Positions 17,483 through 26,492 of a stretch of 64,000 nucleotides of DNA are shown piece after piece. Each line of letters begins with the position of its first letter. Within the stretch, counting starts at the first letter, position 1. Made by a program: the position numbers and the translations under genes. Below the pieces are notes generated by a model. That model was not told the DNA's origin. It made no database searches and saw only the letters and a program-made list of their open reading frames with translations. The stretch is from Affinirhizobium straminoryzae (lineage in GTDB: Bacteria; Pseudomonadota; Alphaproteobacteria; Rhizobiales; Rhizobiaceae): contig NZ_VJMG01000003.1 in assembly GCF_007004135.1 (NCBI RefSeq), forward strand, positions 1-64,000, given 5' to 3'.

Positions 17483-18742
17483 TCAGGCCGTCTTCGGGCG
17501 GATCTTGGTCGCGTTCGGGCGTGATGTCGGGGCCGAAGCGAACTGTGCAGGCTGCGCTGCAGGCTCGGCTCCCATGAGCGCCGGCAGCCACCTTTCCCGT
17601 TCGCGCCACAGGGCCGGGATGGAAAGGAGCGCGATGCACGAGAAGGCGATGACCGTCTTGGTCAGTTCCGACAGTTCCGGCGTACGGCCGTCGAAATAAT
17701 AGACGGCGTAGACGATGCCGACGTGGAACACGTAGACATAGAGCGAGTGGCGGCCGAGAAGCTGCAGGAATTTCAGCGACAGAACCCGGGTGATACCACC
17801 TGCAATGTTGCGCACCACCGCCGACTTGTGCTTCGGGCCGGCAATGATCATCCAGGTCAGAAGCGTGGCCGCGGCCGCGAAGTTGATGAGATAGACCGGG
17901 CCGAAATCGGCGCGGATTTCCATGGTCGAGAACTTCGCCGCCAGATCGGCCGGCATCAGGCCATTGGCGGTCATGATGCGCAGCGGCAGGAAGAAGGCGC
18001 AGATCAGGCCGCTGATCGTCGGGATATAGCTGTTTTCCGGCGAGAAGATGCGGCCCCATTCGATCTTGTTGAGCGAGGTCATGGCGCCCAGCACCAGGCC
18101 GGAATAGAACACGATCTGCCAGCCGAGCAGGTTGAAGGAGGCGCGCATGCCCTGGTCGTCCGGGCGCATGAAGAACTGGTTCAGCGGATCGGTGACGATC
18201 TTCTGCAGGCCAAGCTGGCCGGCCATCCACAGGATCAGCGAGCCCGCCATCACATGTGCCCACTTGCCGTCGATGACGAGCTTCACCAGCATCGGGGCGG
18301 CAAGCATGTAGATGATGTATTGCGGCAGGATATCCATGAAGGTCGGCTGGAACACGAAGCTTGCAATGGCGGCGAGACGCAGCGGATCGTCGAAATTGGT
18401 GTAGCCCAGCCAGTTGTACCAGATGTAATAGGCGCCCGGCAGCAGCATCTGGGCGGCGAGCACGCACAGCACGATGCCCATGGCATAGCGATACAGTTCG
18501 AAGGCGCGGGAGTAGATGGCCTGGCGGCCGGCCGCATAGCCGTTCTTGGCCATCTTGCGCACATAGACCATGCCGATCAGCAGGCCTGAAAGAAAGACGA
18601 AGCCCTGCGCATCCTCCACGAAGGCCAACTGGTTGTGGTTGATCTTCACCAGCCAGTAACCGCCGGCAAAAACCAGATGGTTGATCAGCATGAACACGAG
18701 GAAATACCCCCGCATCCCGTCAATCAGGTCATAGCGTTTCAT
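17483..18742 (-). CDS. opgC: OpgC-family membrane acyltransferase (glucan succinyltransferase)
   Basis: A 419-residue integral membrane protein with about ten hydrophobic helices. The N-terminal RYDLIDGMRGYFLVFMLINH and the FVEDAQGFVFLSGLLIGMVY segment fit the OpgC domain, which transfers succinyl groups to osmoregulated periplasmic glucans; in Rhizobiaceae these are cyclic beta-glucans. The start at 18742 follows GGAG by 9 bases and gives the family N terminus directly; longer open frame upstream adds only basic, non-homologous sequence. It is monocistronic. Mechanosensitive and osmotic genes (mscL) lie 4 kb away, but a functional link is speculative. Confidence 0.85.
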   Translation of the reverse strand: MKRYDLIDGMRGYFLVFMLINHLVFAGGYWLVKINHNQLAFVEDAQGFVFLSGLLIGMVYVRKMAKNGYAAGRQAIYSRAFELYRYAMGIVLCVLAAQMLLPGAYYIWYNWLGYTNFDDPLRLAAIASFVFQPTFMDILPQYIIYMLAAPMLVKLVIDGKWAHVMAGSLILWMAGQLGLQKIVTDPLNQFFMRPDDQGMRASFNLLGWQIVFYSGLVLGAMTSLNKIEWGRIFSPENSYIPTISGLICAFFLPLRIMTANGLMPADLAAKFSTMEIRADFGPVYLINFAAAATLLTWMIIAGPKHKSAVVRNIAGGITRVLSLKFLQLLGRHSLYVYVFHVGIVYAVYYFDGRTPELSELTKTVIAFSCIALLSIPALWRERERWLPALMGAEPAAQPAQFASAPTSRPNATKIRPKTA

Positions 18743-18930
18743 CGGTCGAGTCTCCGTCTTGCGGTCGCCGAAGGCTCGCGCCGGTCGGTCCGTGGTGCCT
18801 CTGCGGGCAGGAAATTTCCCCAGTAACGCGGCGTAAGCGAGGCGGTTCCCATGATTCGGGCTCCACTTTGGGGTGGGCCTCTTCACATTGACGTCATGAA
18901 CAACTCTTTAACGAGGGGGAAAGATCGTGC

Positions 18931-21900
18931 CTATTCGGCAGCAGTGCGGCGCAGGCCGACGGCCTGGGTGAGGTAGGCGCGCAGCGCTGCCGGCTTCACC
19001 GGCTTGTGTTGCAGGCCAAGGCCGTGGCGCTCAGCTTCGCTGCGCACCTCCTGGCTGCGGTCGGCCGTCAGCAGCAGGGCGGCGACGGGCCGGCCGATGA
19101 TGTCGTGCAGCCGCAGGATTGCCTCGATGCCGTTACCGTCATCGAGATGATAGTCGGCCACCAGCACGTCAGGGGTATGGCCCATGGTGGCAATCCGGCT
19201 TTTGGCTTCCTCCAGCGAGCGCGCCGAGACAACGCGGCAGCCCCAGCCGGAGAGGAGGAGCTCCATGCCCTCCAGAATCTTCGGCTCGTTGTCGATGCAC
19301 AGCACGCTGAGGCCAGAGAGAGGCTGCGGGAGGGCGGCATTCGGCTTGTCCGGCGCAGACGGTCGGGTGCGGCCCATGTCGCGCGGCATGCGCACGCGAA
19401 AGATCGTGCCTCGTCCCGGCGTGGACGCTAGCTCCACGGGATGCGAGAGCACACGCGAGATGCGGTCGACGATGGACAGTCCGAGCCCGAGACCTGCCGC
19501 GGTGCGTGCGCCCTCGTCCAGCCGTGCGAACTCCCGGAACACGGTACGGAATTTCGAGGAGGGAATGCCGATTCCGGAATCGACCACCTCGATCACCACC
19601 TCGCGTCCCCGCCGCCTGGCGCCGACCAGAACCTTGCCGCTGATCGTGTACTTGATCGCGTTCGACACAAGGTTCTGAACCAGCCGGCGCAACAGGTTGG
19701 GGTCCGTCTTGACGATGAGCGAGGAGGGCATCACCCGGAATTTCAGGTTTTTTTCACGCGCGACCGGCGCGAAATCCGTCTCGATGCGGCGCAGCAGATC
19801 ATCGAGCGGCACGGCGGTGACGCGCGGTTTCATCGCGCCGGTATCGAGACGGGAAATGTCCAGCACGGCGCCGAGAATGCTTTCCACCGATTCCAGCGCG
19901 GAATCGATGTTGCGCACCAGCGCGCTGTTGTCCGATTGGCCGAGACGCTCCACCAGTGTCGAGGAATAGAGGCGTGCGGCATTCAGCGGCTGCAGGATGT
20001 CGTGCCCGGCGGCGGCAAAAAAGCGCGTCTTGCCGAGATTGGCCTCGTCGGCCGCGGCGCGCGCTTCGGCCAGTTCGCGGTTGACTCGTGTCAGTTCGGC
20101 GGTGCGTTCCTCGACGCGCTGTTCCAGCGTTTCGTTGGCCTGCCGCAGCGCCTGTGCCGCCGCCACGCGCTCCGTCATGTCGGTGAAGGTGGCGACGATG
20201 CCGTCATCCGGCATGGCGTTCGAGCGCACTTCGATGATGCGTTCGCCGCCCTGCAGCACCAGCGGGAAGGGGGTGTCCAGCATCTTGATCCGCTCGATCA
20301 GGGCCCGGCCATCTTCCTCCGCGATTTCGCCGCGATCGGTGAGGATGCCGACGATGTCGCTCAACGGATACCCAACCTGTCCCACCTGTTCCGGCAGATC
20401 GAGCAGGGTGCGGAACCGCCGGTTCCAGATCGCCAGCCGTTCCTGGCTGTCGAACACGGCAACCCCCTGGTCCATCTGGGAAAGCGCTGTCTGCAAAATG
20501 TCCTGATTGTATTGCAGCGCTTCGCTCGCCTGGTCCAGCAGCCAGGCGGTGTCCGAATTGGTGTCCTCGGCCTTCTGCAGGATCAGCGACAGCACCAGAC
20601 GGGCCGAGGAGGAGCCGATGGCACTGCCGAGCAACTGTTCGGAAAAATGGATGAAGGCCATGTCGGCGGCCTCGCGGTCGGCGATCTTGCGGCCGGCCGT
20701 CCGCTCGTAATGGGCAAAGGAGCGGCGCATGCGCTCCTCGCCGAGATAGCGGGCGATCGCGGCCTTGAGATCGCCGACGGAGACGCGAGTCTTCCAGCCG
20801 CGGGTGGCGAACTGCGATCTGAGGTGCCGCTTCACGAAGATGCCGGCCTGGATCCGCTCGACCGGGCGCGGATTGCGCGACAGCGAGCCGATGACGAAGG
20901 CGAGGCTGTTGATGATCAGGCTGAGCAGGACGGCATTGACCAGCGGATCGGTGGCCGGCCCGGAAAACAGGCCGGTGCCGGGGAACAGGAAATCGAGAAC
21001 GGCTGCGGCAATGGCCGAATTGTCCTTGCCGCCGAGACTCGGCAGGAACAGCAGGTAGGCCCAGGCGAGGAAGCCGAGGCTCATGCCGGCAATTGCGCCC
21101 CGCGCATTGGCTCTGCGCCAGAACAGGCCACCGAGCAGGGAAGGCGCCATCTGCGCCACCGCCGCAAAGGACAGAAGGCCGATAGACGCGAGGCCCGAGG
21201 AGGAATCGGCCATGCGGTAATAGCCATAGCCCAGCATCAGCACGCCGATAATGGCCATGCGGCGGATGCGCAGCAGCGGCCTTGCGAAATCCGCCCGCTG
21301 GCCGGCCGAGGTCATCAGCTTGCGGCGCAGGAAGATCGGCATCACGATGTCGTTCGACACCATGATCGACAAGGCGACGGAGGCGACGATCACCATGGCG
21401 GTGGCCGCCGAGAAGCCGCCGATGAAGGCGATCAGGGTGATGATTTCCATTTCGTGCGACAGCGGCAGTTGCAGCACATAGAGATCGGCATTGCCGGTGC
21501 CGCCGAAATGGATGAGGCCCGCCAGTGCGACCGGCAGTACGAAGAGGTTGATGGCAACGAGATAGGCCGGCAGCAGCCAGCTGGCCATCTTCAGTTCCGC
21601 CTGCGTGCGGTTTTCCACCACCGCAACATGGAACTGGCGCGGCAGCATGACAATGGCGAAGGCGGAAAGCCCGATCAGCATCAGCCAGCGCGGCAGCGGC
21701 GTGCGGTAATCCAGCGCCTGTTCCACCAGCCGGTTTTCGCTGGCCTGCCGCCATAGATCCATGGGGCCATCGAACATCAGGAACAGAACGGAGAGGCCGA
21801 TCGTCAGGAAGGCCAGCAGCTTGACGACCGATTCCATCGCCACCGCCAGGATCAGCCCATCCTGGTGTTCTGTCGCATCGGTATGGCGCGTGCCGAACAT

Positions 21901-22434
21901 CACGGCAAAGCAGGCCATCAGCATCGTGACGATCAGCGCCAGATCGATGAAATAGAGATTGCCGCTGCCGATGCCATAGGCGGAGGGATCGACCATGGCC
22001 GCCACCGAGTTCGACACTGCCTTCAATTGCAGCGCGATGTAGGGCACGGCGCCGACCAGCGAGATGACGGCGACGATCAACGCGACGGAGGAGTTCTTGC
22101 CGTAGCGCGCGGCGATGAAATCGGCCGGGGAGGTGAGTTTCTCGGTCTTCGCCAGCTCGATGATCCGGCGCACCAGCGGCAGGCCCAGCGTGAAGGTGAG
22201 GATGGGGCCGATATAGATGCCGGTGAATTCCAGCCCGCGCTCCGAGGCAAGCCCCACACCGCCGAAATAGGTCCAGGAGGTGCAGTAGACGGCAAGGCTG
22301 AGACCATAGACCAGCGGTCGGCCCTTTTTCGGCACGCCGAACCGCCTGCTCTTGCGGTCGCCATAGCTCGCCACGGCAAACAGCAGCAGGATATAGGCGC
22401 AGGCCGCCAGCAAAATGATCCAGCCAGGCAGCAT
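18931..22434 (-). CDS. Sodium:solute symporter-fused hybrid histidine kinase
   Basis: A 1167-residue protein of the NahK/CbrA type. A sodium:solute symporter-like region of about 12-13 membrane helices (residues 1-~500) is followed by a PAS domain (about 638-756), a coiled coil, HisKA (FFAAAGHDILQPLNAAR, phospho-His near 810), HATPase (NLVSNAIKYT, VDSGIGIP, GLGLGLSI; about 915-1030) and a C-terminal receiver (about 1038-1155) with the phosphoacceptor Asp in LVADYHLDDG. The transporter domain probably senses or imports the stimulus. GGAGG sits 3 bases before the ATG. It is divergent from mscL, with an 18-bp palindrome between them. No separate response regulator is adjacent. Confidence 0.92.
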   Translation of the reverse strand: MLPGWIILLAACAYILLLFAVASYGDRKSRRFGVPKKGRPLVYGLSLAVYCTSWTYFGGVGLASERGLEFTGIYIGPILTFTLGLPLVRRIIELAKTEKLTSPADFIAARYGKNSSVALIVAVISLVGAVPYIALQLKAVSNSVAAMVDPSAYGIGSGNLYFIDLALIVTMLMACFAVMFGTRHTDATEHQDGLILAVAMESVVKLLAFLTIGLSVLFLMFDGPMDLWRQASENRLVEQALDYRTPLPRWLMLIGLSAFAIVMLPRQFHVAVVENRTQAELKMASWLLPAYLVAINLFVLPVALAGLIHFGGTGNADLYVLQLPLSHEMEIITLIAFIGGFSAATAMVIVASVALSIMVSNDIVMPIFLRRKLMTSAGQRADFARPLLRIRRMAIIGVLMLGYGYYRMADSSSGLASIGLLSFAAVAQMAPSLLGGLFWRRANARGAIAGMSLGFLAWAYLLFLPSLGGKDNSAIAAAVLDFLFPGTGLFSGPATDPLVNAVLLSLIINSLAFVIGSLSRNPRPVERIQAGIFVKRHLRSQFATRGWKTRVSVGDLKAAIARYLGEERMRRSFAHYERTAGRKIADREAADMAFIHFSEQLLGSAIGSSSARLVLSLILQKAEDTNSDTAWLLDQASEALQYNQDILQTALSQMDQGVAVFDSQERLAIWNRRFRTLLDLPEQVGQVGYPLSDIVGILTDRGEIAEEDGRALIERIKMLDTPFPLVLQGGERIIEVRSNAMPDDGIVATFTDMTERVAAAQALRQANETLEQRVEERTAELTRVNRELAEARAAADEANLGKTRFFAAAGHDILQPLNAARLYSSTLVERLGQSDNSALVRNIDSALESVESILGAVLDISRLDTGAMKPRVTAVPLDDLLRRIETDFAPVAREKNLKFRVMPSSLIVKTDPNLLRRLVQNLVSNAIKYTISGKVLVGARRRGREVVIEVVDSGIGIPSSKFRTVFREFARLDEGARTAAGLGLGLSIVDRISRVLSHPVELASTPGRGTIFRVRMPRDMGRTRPSAPDKPNAALPQPLSGLSVLCIDNEPKILEGMELLLSGWGCRVVSARSLEEAKSRIATMGHTPDVLVADYHLDDGNGIEAILRLHDIIGRPVAALLLTADRSQEVRSEAERHGLGLQHKPVKPAALRAYLTQAVGLRRTAAE

Positions 22435-22474
22435 GACACCTCCGCAACCGGCCTCCCCGGATTGCTATCCTAGG

Positions 22475-22492
22475 CCAAAGCACATGCTTTGG
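22475..22492. promoter_or_regulatory. 18-bp palindrome between the hybrid kinase and mscL
   Basis: CCAAAGCA (22475-22482), two bases, TGCTTTGG (22485-22492): an almost complete dyad in the 177-base divergent gap. It is about 40 bases from the kinase start and 120 from mscL, so it more likely serves the kinase gene. The binding protein is unknown. Confidence 0.45.
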
Positions 22493-22611
22493 GAATGAAT
22501 GGGCTCTTGGCATAAAGTTCAATGTCGCGTGCGCTGCGAGTGCCCATCTTTCCGCGCGTCGGCCGGCTGCTATATTCGCCTCATCAGCCAAGCGACGATG
22601 AAAGGCCTCCC

Positions 22612-23043
22612 ATGTCGATGATCTCCGAATTCCGTTCCTTCATAGCCCGAGGCAATGTGATCGATCTTGCTGTCGGTATCATCATTGGCGGCGCCTTCAC
22701 CGGCATCGTCAACTCGCTGGTCAACGACGTGGTAATGCCCGTGGTCGGCGTCATCATCGGCGGCTTTGATTTTTCGAACTATTTCATTCCGCTGAATGAC
22801 AAGGTCACGGCTGCGACGCTGGAGGCAGCCAAGGCGCAAGGCGCCGTCTTCGCCTATGGCAAGTTCCTGACGGTGGTGCTGAATTTTCTCATTCTCGCCT
22901 GGATCATCTTCCTGATGGTCAAGGGCGTAAACAGGATCCGCGCCATGGAAGACAAGAAGCCCGCCGAGGCCGCCCCTGCCGCGCCGCCGCCGGCCGACGT
23001 GCAGCTGCTGACCGAGATCCGCGATCTCCTGAAATCGCGCTGA
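22612..23043 (+). CDS. mscL: Large-conductance mechanosensitive channel MscL
   Basis: A 143-residue inner-membrane channel that opens under membrane tension to release solutes during osmotic downshock. The N-terminal amphipathic helix and pore helix read [20 protein letters not shown], with the Gly-rich constriction [19 protein letters not shown] second membrane helix (about residues 83-105) and a Pro/Ala-rich charged C-terminal helix complete the family plan. The ATG at 22612 gives the standard MscL N terminus; a longer frame from 22522 is not supported. Confidence 0.95.
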   Translation: MSMISEFRSFIARGNVIDLAVGIIIGGAFTGIVNSLVNDVVMPVVGVIIGGFDFSNYFIPLNDKVTAATLEAAKAQGAVFAYGKFLTVVLNFLILAWIIFLMVKGVNRIRAMEDKKPAEAAPAAPPPADVQLLTEIRDLLKSR

Positions 23044-23150
23044 CGCAGGCCTTCGCAAACGCATCACCGATTTCGATCTGCCGCTCACCGAAACTCATGG
23101 GATTTTGCAGCTGCTCTGCGCTATGAGGACGGTGAGCTGGAGACCCTTGC

Positions 23151-24317
23151 ATGACACTTCTGGAAAGCCTGAGCGCGCGTGCGCTCGCCGCCCCGCAGAG
23201 CGGGATCGTGGAACTGGTCAACTATGCCCGTGGGCGCGAGGGGCTTATCCCCCTCTGGGCCGGCGAAGGCGACCTGCCGAGCCCCGCCTTCATCAACAAG
23301 GCCACCAAGGATTCGCTCGATGCGGGCGAGACCTTCTACACCTGGCAGCGTGGCCTTCCCGAACTGCGCCAGGCGCTGTCGCGCTACTACCAGCGGCATT
23401 TTTCCGTCTCGCTGCCAATGGAGCATTTCTTTGCGACGAGCTCCGGCATGCATGCCATCAATCTCTGCGTCCAGGCGCTGACGGCGCCGGGCGACGAGAT
23501 CATCTATCTCACGCCGAGCTGGCCGAACATCGTGGCCGCGATCGGCGTCGCCAGCGCGAAGGCCGTGCCGGTTGCGGTGGATTTCGTCGATGGCGGCTGG
23601 TCGCTCGACGTCGGCAAGATCGCCGCGGCGATCACACCGCGCACCCGCGCGCTCTTCATCAATACCCCGTCCAACCCGACGGGCTGGACGGCGACGCATG
23701 AGGATCTCGAAGCCATCCTGGCGCTTGCCCGCCAGCACGGCCTGTGGATCATCGCCGACGAGATCTATGCGCTCTATTATTACGACGGCGAGCGCGCACC
23801 CTCCTTCCTGGATGTGGCGACGCCCGAGGACCGCATTCTCTACGCCAATTCCTTCTCGAAGAACTGGTCGATGACCGGCTGGCGCGTCGGCTGGATCGTG
23901 GCGCCGCCGGCCATCGGTCAGGTGCTGGAAAACCTCATCCAGTATTCCAGCTCGGGACTGACGCCTTTCATGCAGCGTGGCGCGATCGCGGCCCTTGATC
24001 ATGGTGACGATTTCCTGCGCTCCAATATCGAGCGGGCCCGCACCTCGCGCGATCTGCTCTGCGACGCCCTGATCGCCACCAATCGCGTGCAGACCCGCAA
24101 GCCGGACGGCGCGATCTATGCCTTCCTCAAGGTGGATGGCATCGATGATCCGCGCGCCGGCGCCTTCGACATCGTCGACAAGACGCTGGTCGGGCTGGCA
24201 CCGGGCACCGCCTTCGGCCCGGGCGGCGGCGCCTTCCTGCGTGCCTGCTTCCTGCGCGATCCGAAACAGATCGAGGAAGCCGCCGGCCGGCTGGCGGCGT
24301 ATATCGCCAGGCTCTGA
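23151..24317 (+). CDS. PLP-dependent aminotransferase, class I/II
   Basis: A 388-residue fold-type I aminotransferase. The substrate loop reads LWAGEGDLPSPAFI, the cofactor-anchoring segment NTPSNPTGW, the Asp of WIIADEIYALYYYDGE holds the pyridine nitrogen, and the Schiff-base lysine is in NSFSKNWSMTGWRVGW (about residue 239). Arg of the C-terminal FLRACFLRD region likely binds the carboxylate. It resembles aspartate/aromatic aminotransferases of rhizobia, but the amino donor cannot be assigned. It stands alone, followed by a 9-bp hairpin before galE. Confidence 0.88.
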   Translation: MTLLESLSARALAAPQSGIVELVNYARGREGLIPLWAGEGDLPSPAFINKATKDSLDAGETFYTWQRGLPELRQALSRYYQRHFSVSLPMEHFFATSSGMHAINLCVQALTAPGDEIIYLTPSWPNIVAAIGVASAKAVPVAVDFVDGGWSLDVGKIAAAITPRTRALFINTPSNPTGWTATHEDLEAILALARQHGLWIIADEIYALYYYDGERAPSFLDVATPEDRILYANSFSKNWSMTGWRVGWIVAPPAIGQVLENLIQYSSSGLTPFMQRGAIAALDHGDDFLRSNIERARTSRDLLCDALIATNRVQTRKPDGAIYAFLKVDGIDDPRAGAFDIVDKTLVGLAPGTAFGPGGGAFLRACFLRDPKQIEEAAGRLAAYIARL

Positions 24318-24337
24318 CGAGTGCTGCAGGGGGCCTG

Positions 24338-24361
24338 CGATCGCTCGCATTTGAGCGATCG
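24338..24361 (+). terminator. Hairpin downstream of the aminotransferase gene
   Basis: CGATCGCTC (24338-24346), loop GCATTT, GAGCGATCG (24353-24361). A perfect 9-bp stem 20 bases after the stop, without an adjacent T-run, so termination strength is uncertain. Confidence 0.5.
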
Positions 24362-24479
24362 TGGCAAGCCTCCATTTTCCCTCGCGCGAACAATGCCTTG
24401 GCGAATCTTTCGCCGGTAAGGTGCGGTGAAGATCCCGCATGGTTCGATGCTGCCGACACTCAGGCAGGAGCATTCGACC

Positions 24480-25511
24480 ATGGCAGTTCTTGTGACCGGA
24501 GGCGCCGGCTATATCGGCAGCCACATGGTGCTTGCCCTGCTCGACGCGGGCGAGGAAGTGGTGGTGCTGGACAGGCTCTCCACCGGCTTCCGCTGGGCCG
24601 TGCCCGATGCGGCCCGCTTCTATCTCGGCGATGTCGGCGACCGCACGCTGGTGGCCCGCATCCTTGCGGAAAACGACGTGGACGCCATCCTGCATTTCGC
24701 CGGCTCCATCGTGGTGCCGCAATCGGTGCTGCATCCGCTGGATTATTACGAGAACAACACTGCCAAGACCGCGCTTCTGGCAGCAATGGCCATCGAGGCC
24801 GGCATCCGGCATTTCGTGTTTTCCTCGACGGCGGCCGTCTATGGCGATGTGCCGGATGGCGTGCCGGTGGCGGAAAGCGCCGCGACATTGCCGAAGAATC
24901 CCTATGGCCAGTCGAAGCTGATGGCCGAGCAGATGCTGCGCGATGCGAGCGCCGCCCATGATTTCCGCTATGTGGCGCTGCGCTATTTCAACGTGGCGGG
25001 CGCCGATCCGAAGGGCAGGGCGGGCCTTTCCACCGAAGGGGCGACGCATCTCATCAAGATCGCCTGCGAGGCCGCTCTCGGCGCCCGCTCCCGCGTGGAC
25101 ATCTACGGCACCGATTATCCGACACCGGATGGGACCGGCATCCGGGACTACATCCATGTCAGCGATCTGGTCGAGGCGCATCTCTCCGCACTAGCTTATC
25201 TGAGGCGCGGCGGTCCGCCGCAGGTCGCCAATTGCGGCTATGGCCGCGGCTATTCGGTTCTGGATGTGTTGAACGCCGTAATGAGGCTGGAAGGGCGCCC
25301 GTTTGACATCCATTACGCGCCGCGCCGGCCGGGCGATGCGGCTTCGGTGGTGGCCGATTCCACCCGTGCCCGCAGGTTGTTCGGCTGGATGCCGCGCCAT
25401 GATGATCTCGATCAGATCGTCGCCACGGCGCTTGCCTGGGAACGCCGTCTGATCTCCCGGCCGGTGGGCGGTCTGCGGGTGCTGCACGGGCGGCTGGCAG
25501 CAAACTTCTGA
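24480..25511 (+). CDS. galE: UDP-glucose 4-epimerase GalE
   Basis: A 343-residue extended short-chain dehydrogenase that interconverts UDP-glucose and UDP-galactose for surface polysaccharides. The NAD-binding motif is TGGAGYIGSHM at residues 6-16. The active site has the SSTAAVYG serine/threonine region (about 117-124) and YGQSK (about 142-146). The C-terminal ARRLFGWMP block is also family-typical. The ATG at 24480 has GGAG about 9 bases upstream; an in-frame ATG at 24426 is less likely. It is convergent with a cheW gene, with a shared terminator. Confidence 0.92.
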   Translation: MAVLVTGGAGYIGSHMVLALLDAGEEVVVLDRLSTGFRWAVPDAARFYLGDVGDRTLVARILAENDVDAILHFAGSIVVPQSVLHPLDYYENNTAKTALLAAMAIEAGIRHFVFSSTAAVYGDVPDGVPVAESAATLPKNPYGQSKLMAEQMLRDASAAHDFRYVALRYFNVAGADPKGRAGLSTEGATHLIKIACEAALGARSRVDIYGTDYPTPDGTGIRDYIHVSDLVEAHLSALAYLRRGGPPQVANCGYGRGYSVLDVLNAVMRLEGRPFDIHYAPRRPGDAASVVADSTRARRLFGWMPRHDDLDQIVATALAWERRLISRPVGGLRVLHGRLAANF

Positions 25512-25524
25512 CGCTGTCCACGAA

Positions 25525-25557
25525 CGAAAAACGGGCGCCGTTTGCGGCACCCGTTTG
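25525..25557. terminator. Bidirectional terminator between galE and cheW
   Basis: ACGGGCGCC (25531-25539), loop TTTGC, then GGCACCCGT (25546-25554) with one mismatch. Read leftward it ends in TTTTT, a good intrinsic terminator for cheW; read rightward it serves galE more weakly. Confidence 0.75.
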
Positions 25558-25588
25558 CAATTCTCTCATAAGGGGAAGGCGGCCTGCC

Positions 25589-26065
25589 TCAGGCGACCAT
25601 GCCCCAGTCGTCGGCATCATCCAGCGCAAACATGCGCTCCAGATTGAGGAAGCAGATCATGCCGCTGTCATGGGCGATGATGCCGTCGGAGAAGGCCGAA
25701 CTGGAACCGGCGGCCATCGGCACCGGCTGAAGGCGGCTGGACGGGATGGTCATGATGTCGGAGACGCGGTCAACCAGCAGGCCGACGGTCATGCCCTTGA
25801 TGTCCGTCACCACGATGGCGCTGCGCTCGTTGACTTCGGTGTTGGGCATGCCGAGCTTGACCGCGAGGTCTACGATCGGGATCACGGTGCCGCGCAGGTT
25901 CATCACGCCGATCACGTCATAGGGCGCATGCGGCAGCGGCGTCACTGGCGCCCAGCCGCGAATTTCGCGGATGGAGGTCGTGCGCACGCAGAACTCCTGG
26001 GCATGCAGCCGGAAGGCGATGATCTCCAGCAGTTCGTCACCGGTGGTGGTCTGGGGCACGCTCAT
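25589..26065 (-). CDS. cheW: Solitary CheW-type chemotaxis adaptor
   Basis: A 158-residue single-domain CheW protein. The family core is clear: EIIAFRLHAQEFCVRTTSIR, the GVMNLRGTVIPIVDLAVKLG block (about residues 52-71) and GLLVDRVSDIM (about 95-105). CheW links receptors to CheA in the cytoplasmic array. This gene is about 20 kb from the che operon, which has its own cheW at 50230; the two proteins share the RGWxxxTxLPHxPxxVxGVxNLRG core but differ elsewhere. It is divergent from the ABC importer, sharing a 427-base gap. It may serve a different subset of receptors. Confidence 0.9.
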   Translation of the reverse strand: MSVPQTTTGDELLEIIAFRLHAQEFCVRTTSIREIRGWAPVTPLPHAPYDVIGVMNLRGTVIPIVDLAVKLGMPNTEVNERSAIVVTDIKGMTVGLLVDRVSDIMTIPSSRLQPVPMAAGSSSAFSDGIIAHDSGMICFLNLERMFALDDADDWGMVA

Positions 26066-26386
26066 GGGCGGAAGTCTCCGAACTTCGGTTGCAGGTCAAG
26101 CCAATCGATTGTTCGCCAGAATAGCCGTCCGATCCTGCGCCGGGCTGGAAACGCGACCGGCAGACATTGCCGCGCGAGAAGGCAGGCGCTTGCTTGGATT
26201 CGGCATCATGCCGTCGACAGTCTTTTCGACGCCACCAATTGCATGGTTGAGTCACGATAGTGCGTCTTTGCTAATGAAATCTTAGTGGCAGATGCAATTC
26301 CTTGGTCTCGCCTGCAGGTGGTGCCGCGGGACGCGCAGCGAGCAGGCCCGGCAAAAATTTCGCACAGGTGTGCAAATTACAAGGAA

Positions 26387-26426
26387 CTGTCATCGAACGA
26401 TCATCCAGCTGTCATTCAGCCTGCCT
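26387..26426 (+). promoter_or_regulatory. Tandem Pho boxes (PhoB sites) upstream of the ABC importer
   Basis: CTGTCAT (26387-26393), CGATCAT (26398-26404), CTGTCAT (26409-26415) and the weaker CCTGCCT (26420-26426) repeat every 11 bases with 4-base spacers. This is the arrangement of tandem PhoB half-sites (consensus CTGTCAT-N4-CTGTCAT). It lies 67 bases before the substrate-binding protein start, so the importer is probably induced by phosphate starvation. The rest of the 427-base gap shows no other clear feature. Confidence 0.75.
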
Positions 26427-26492
26427 AGGGTCGCCGCGTTATTGCCGGCCCGGACAAGCGGGCAAGGCCGTCCCAGATCCGGAGACAGACCC

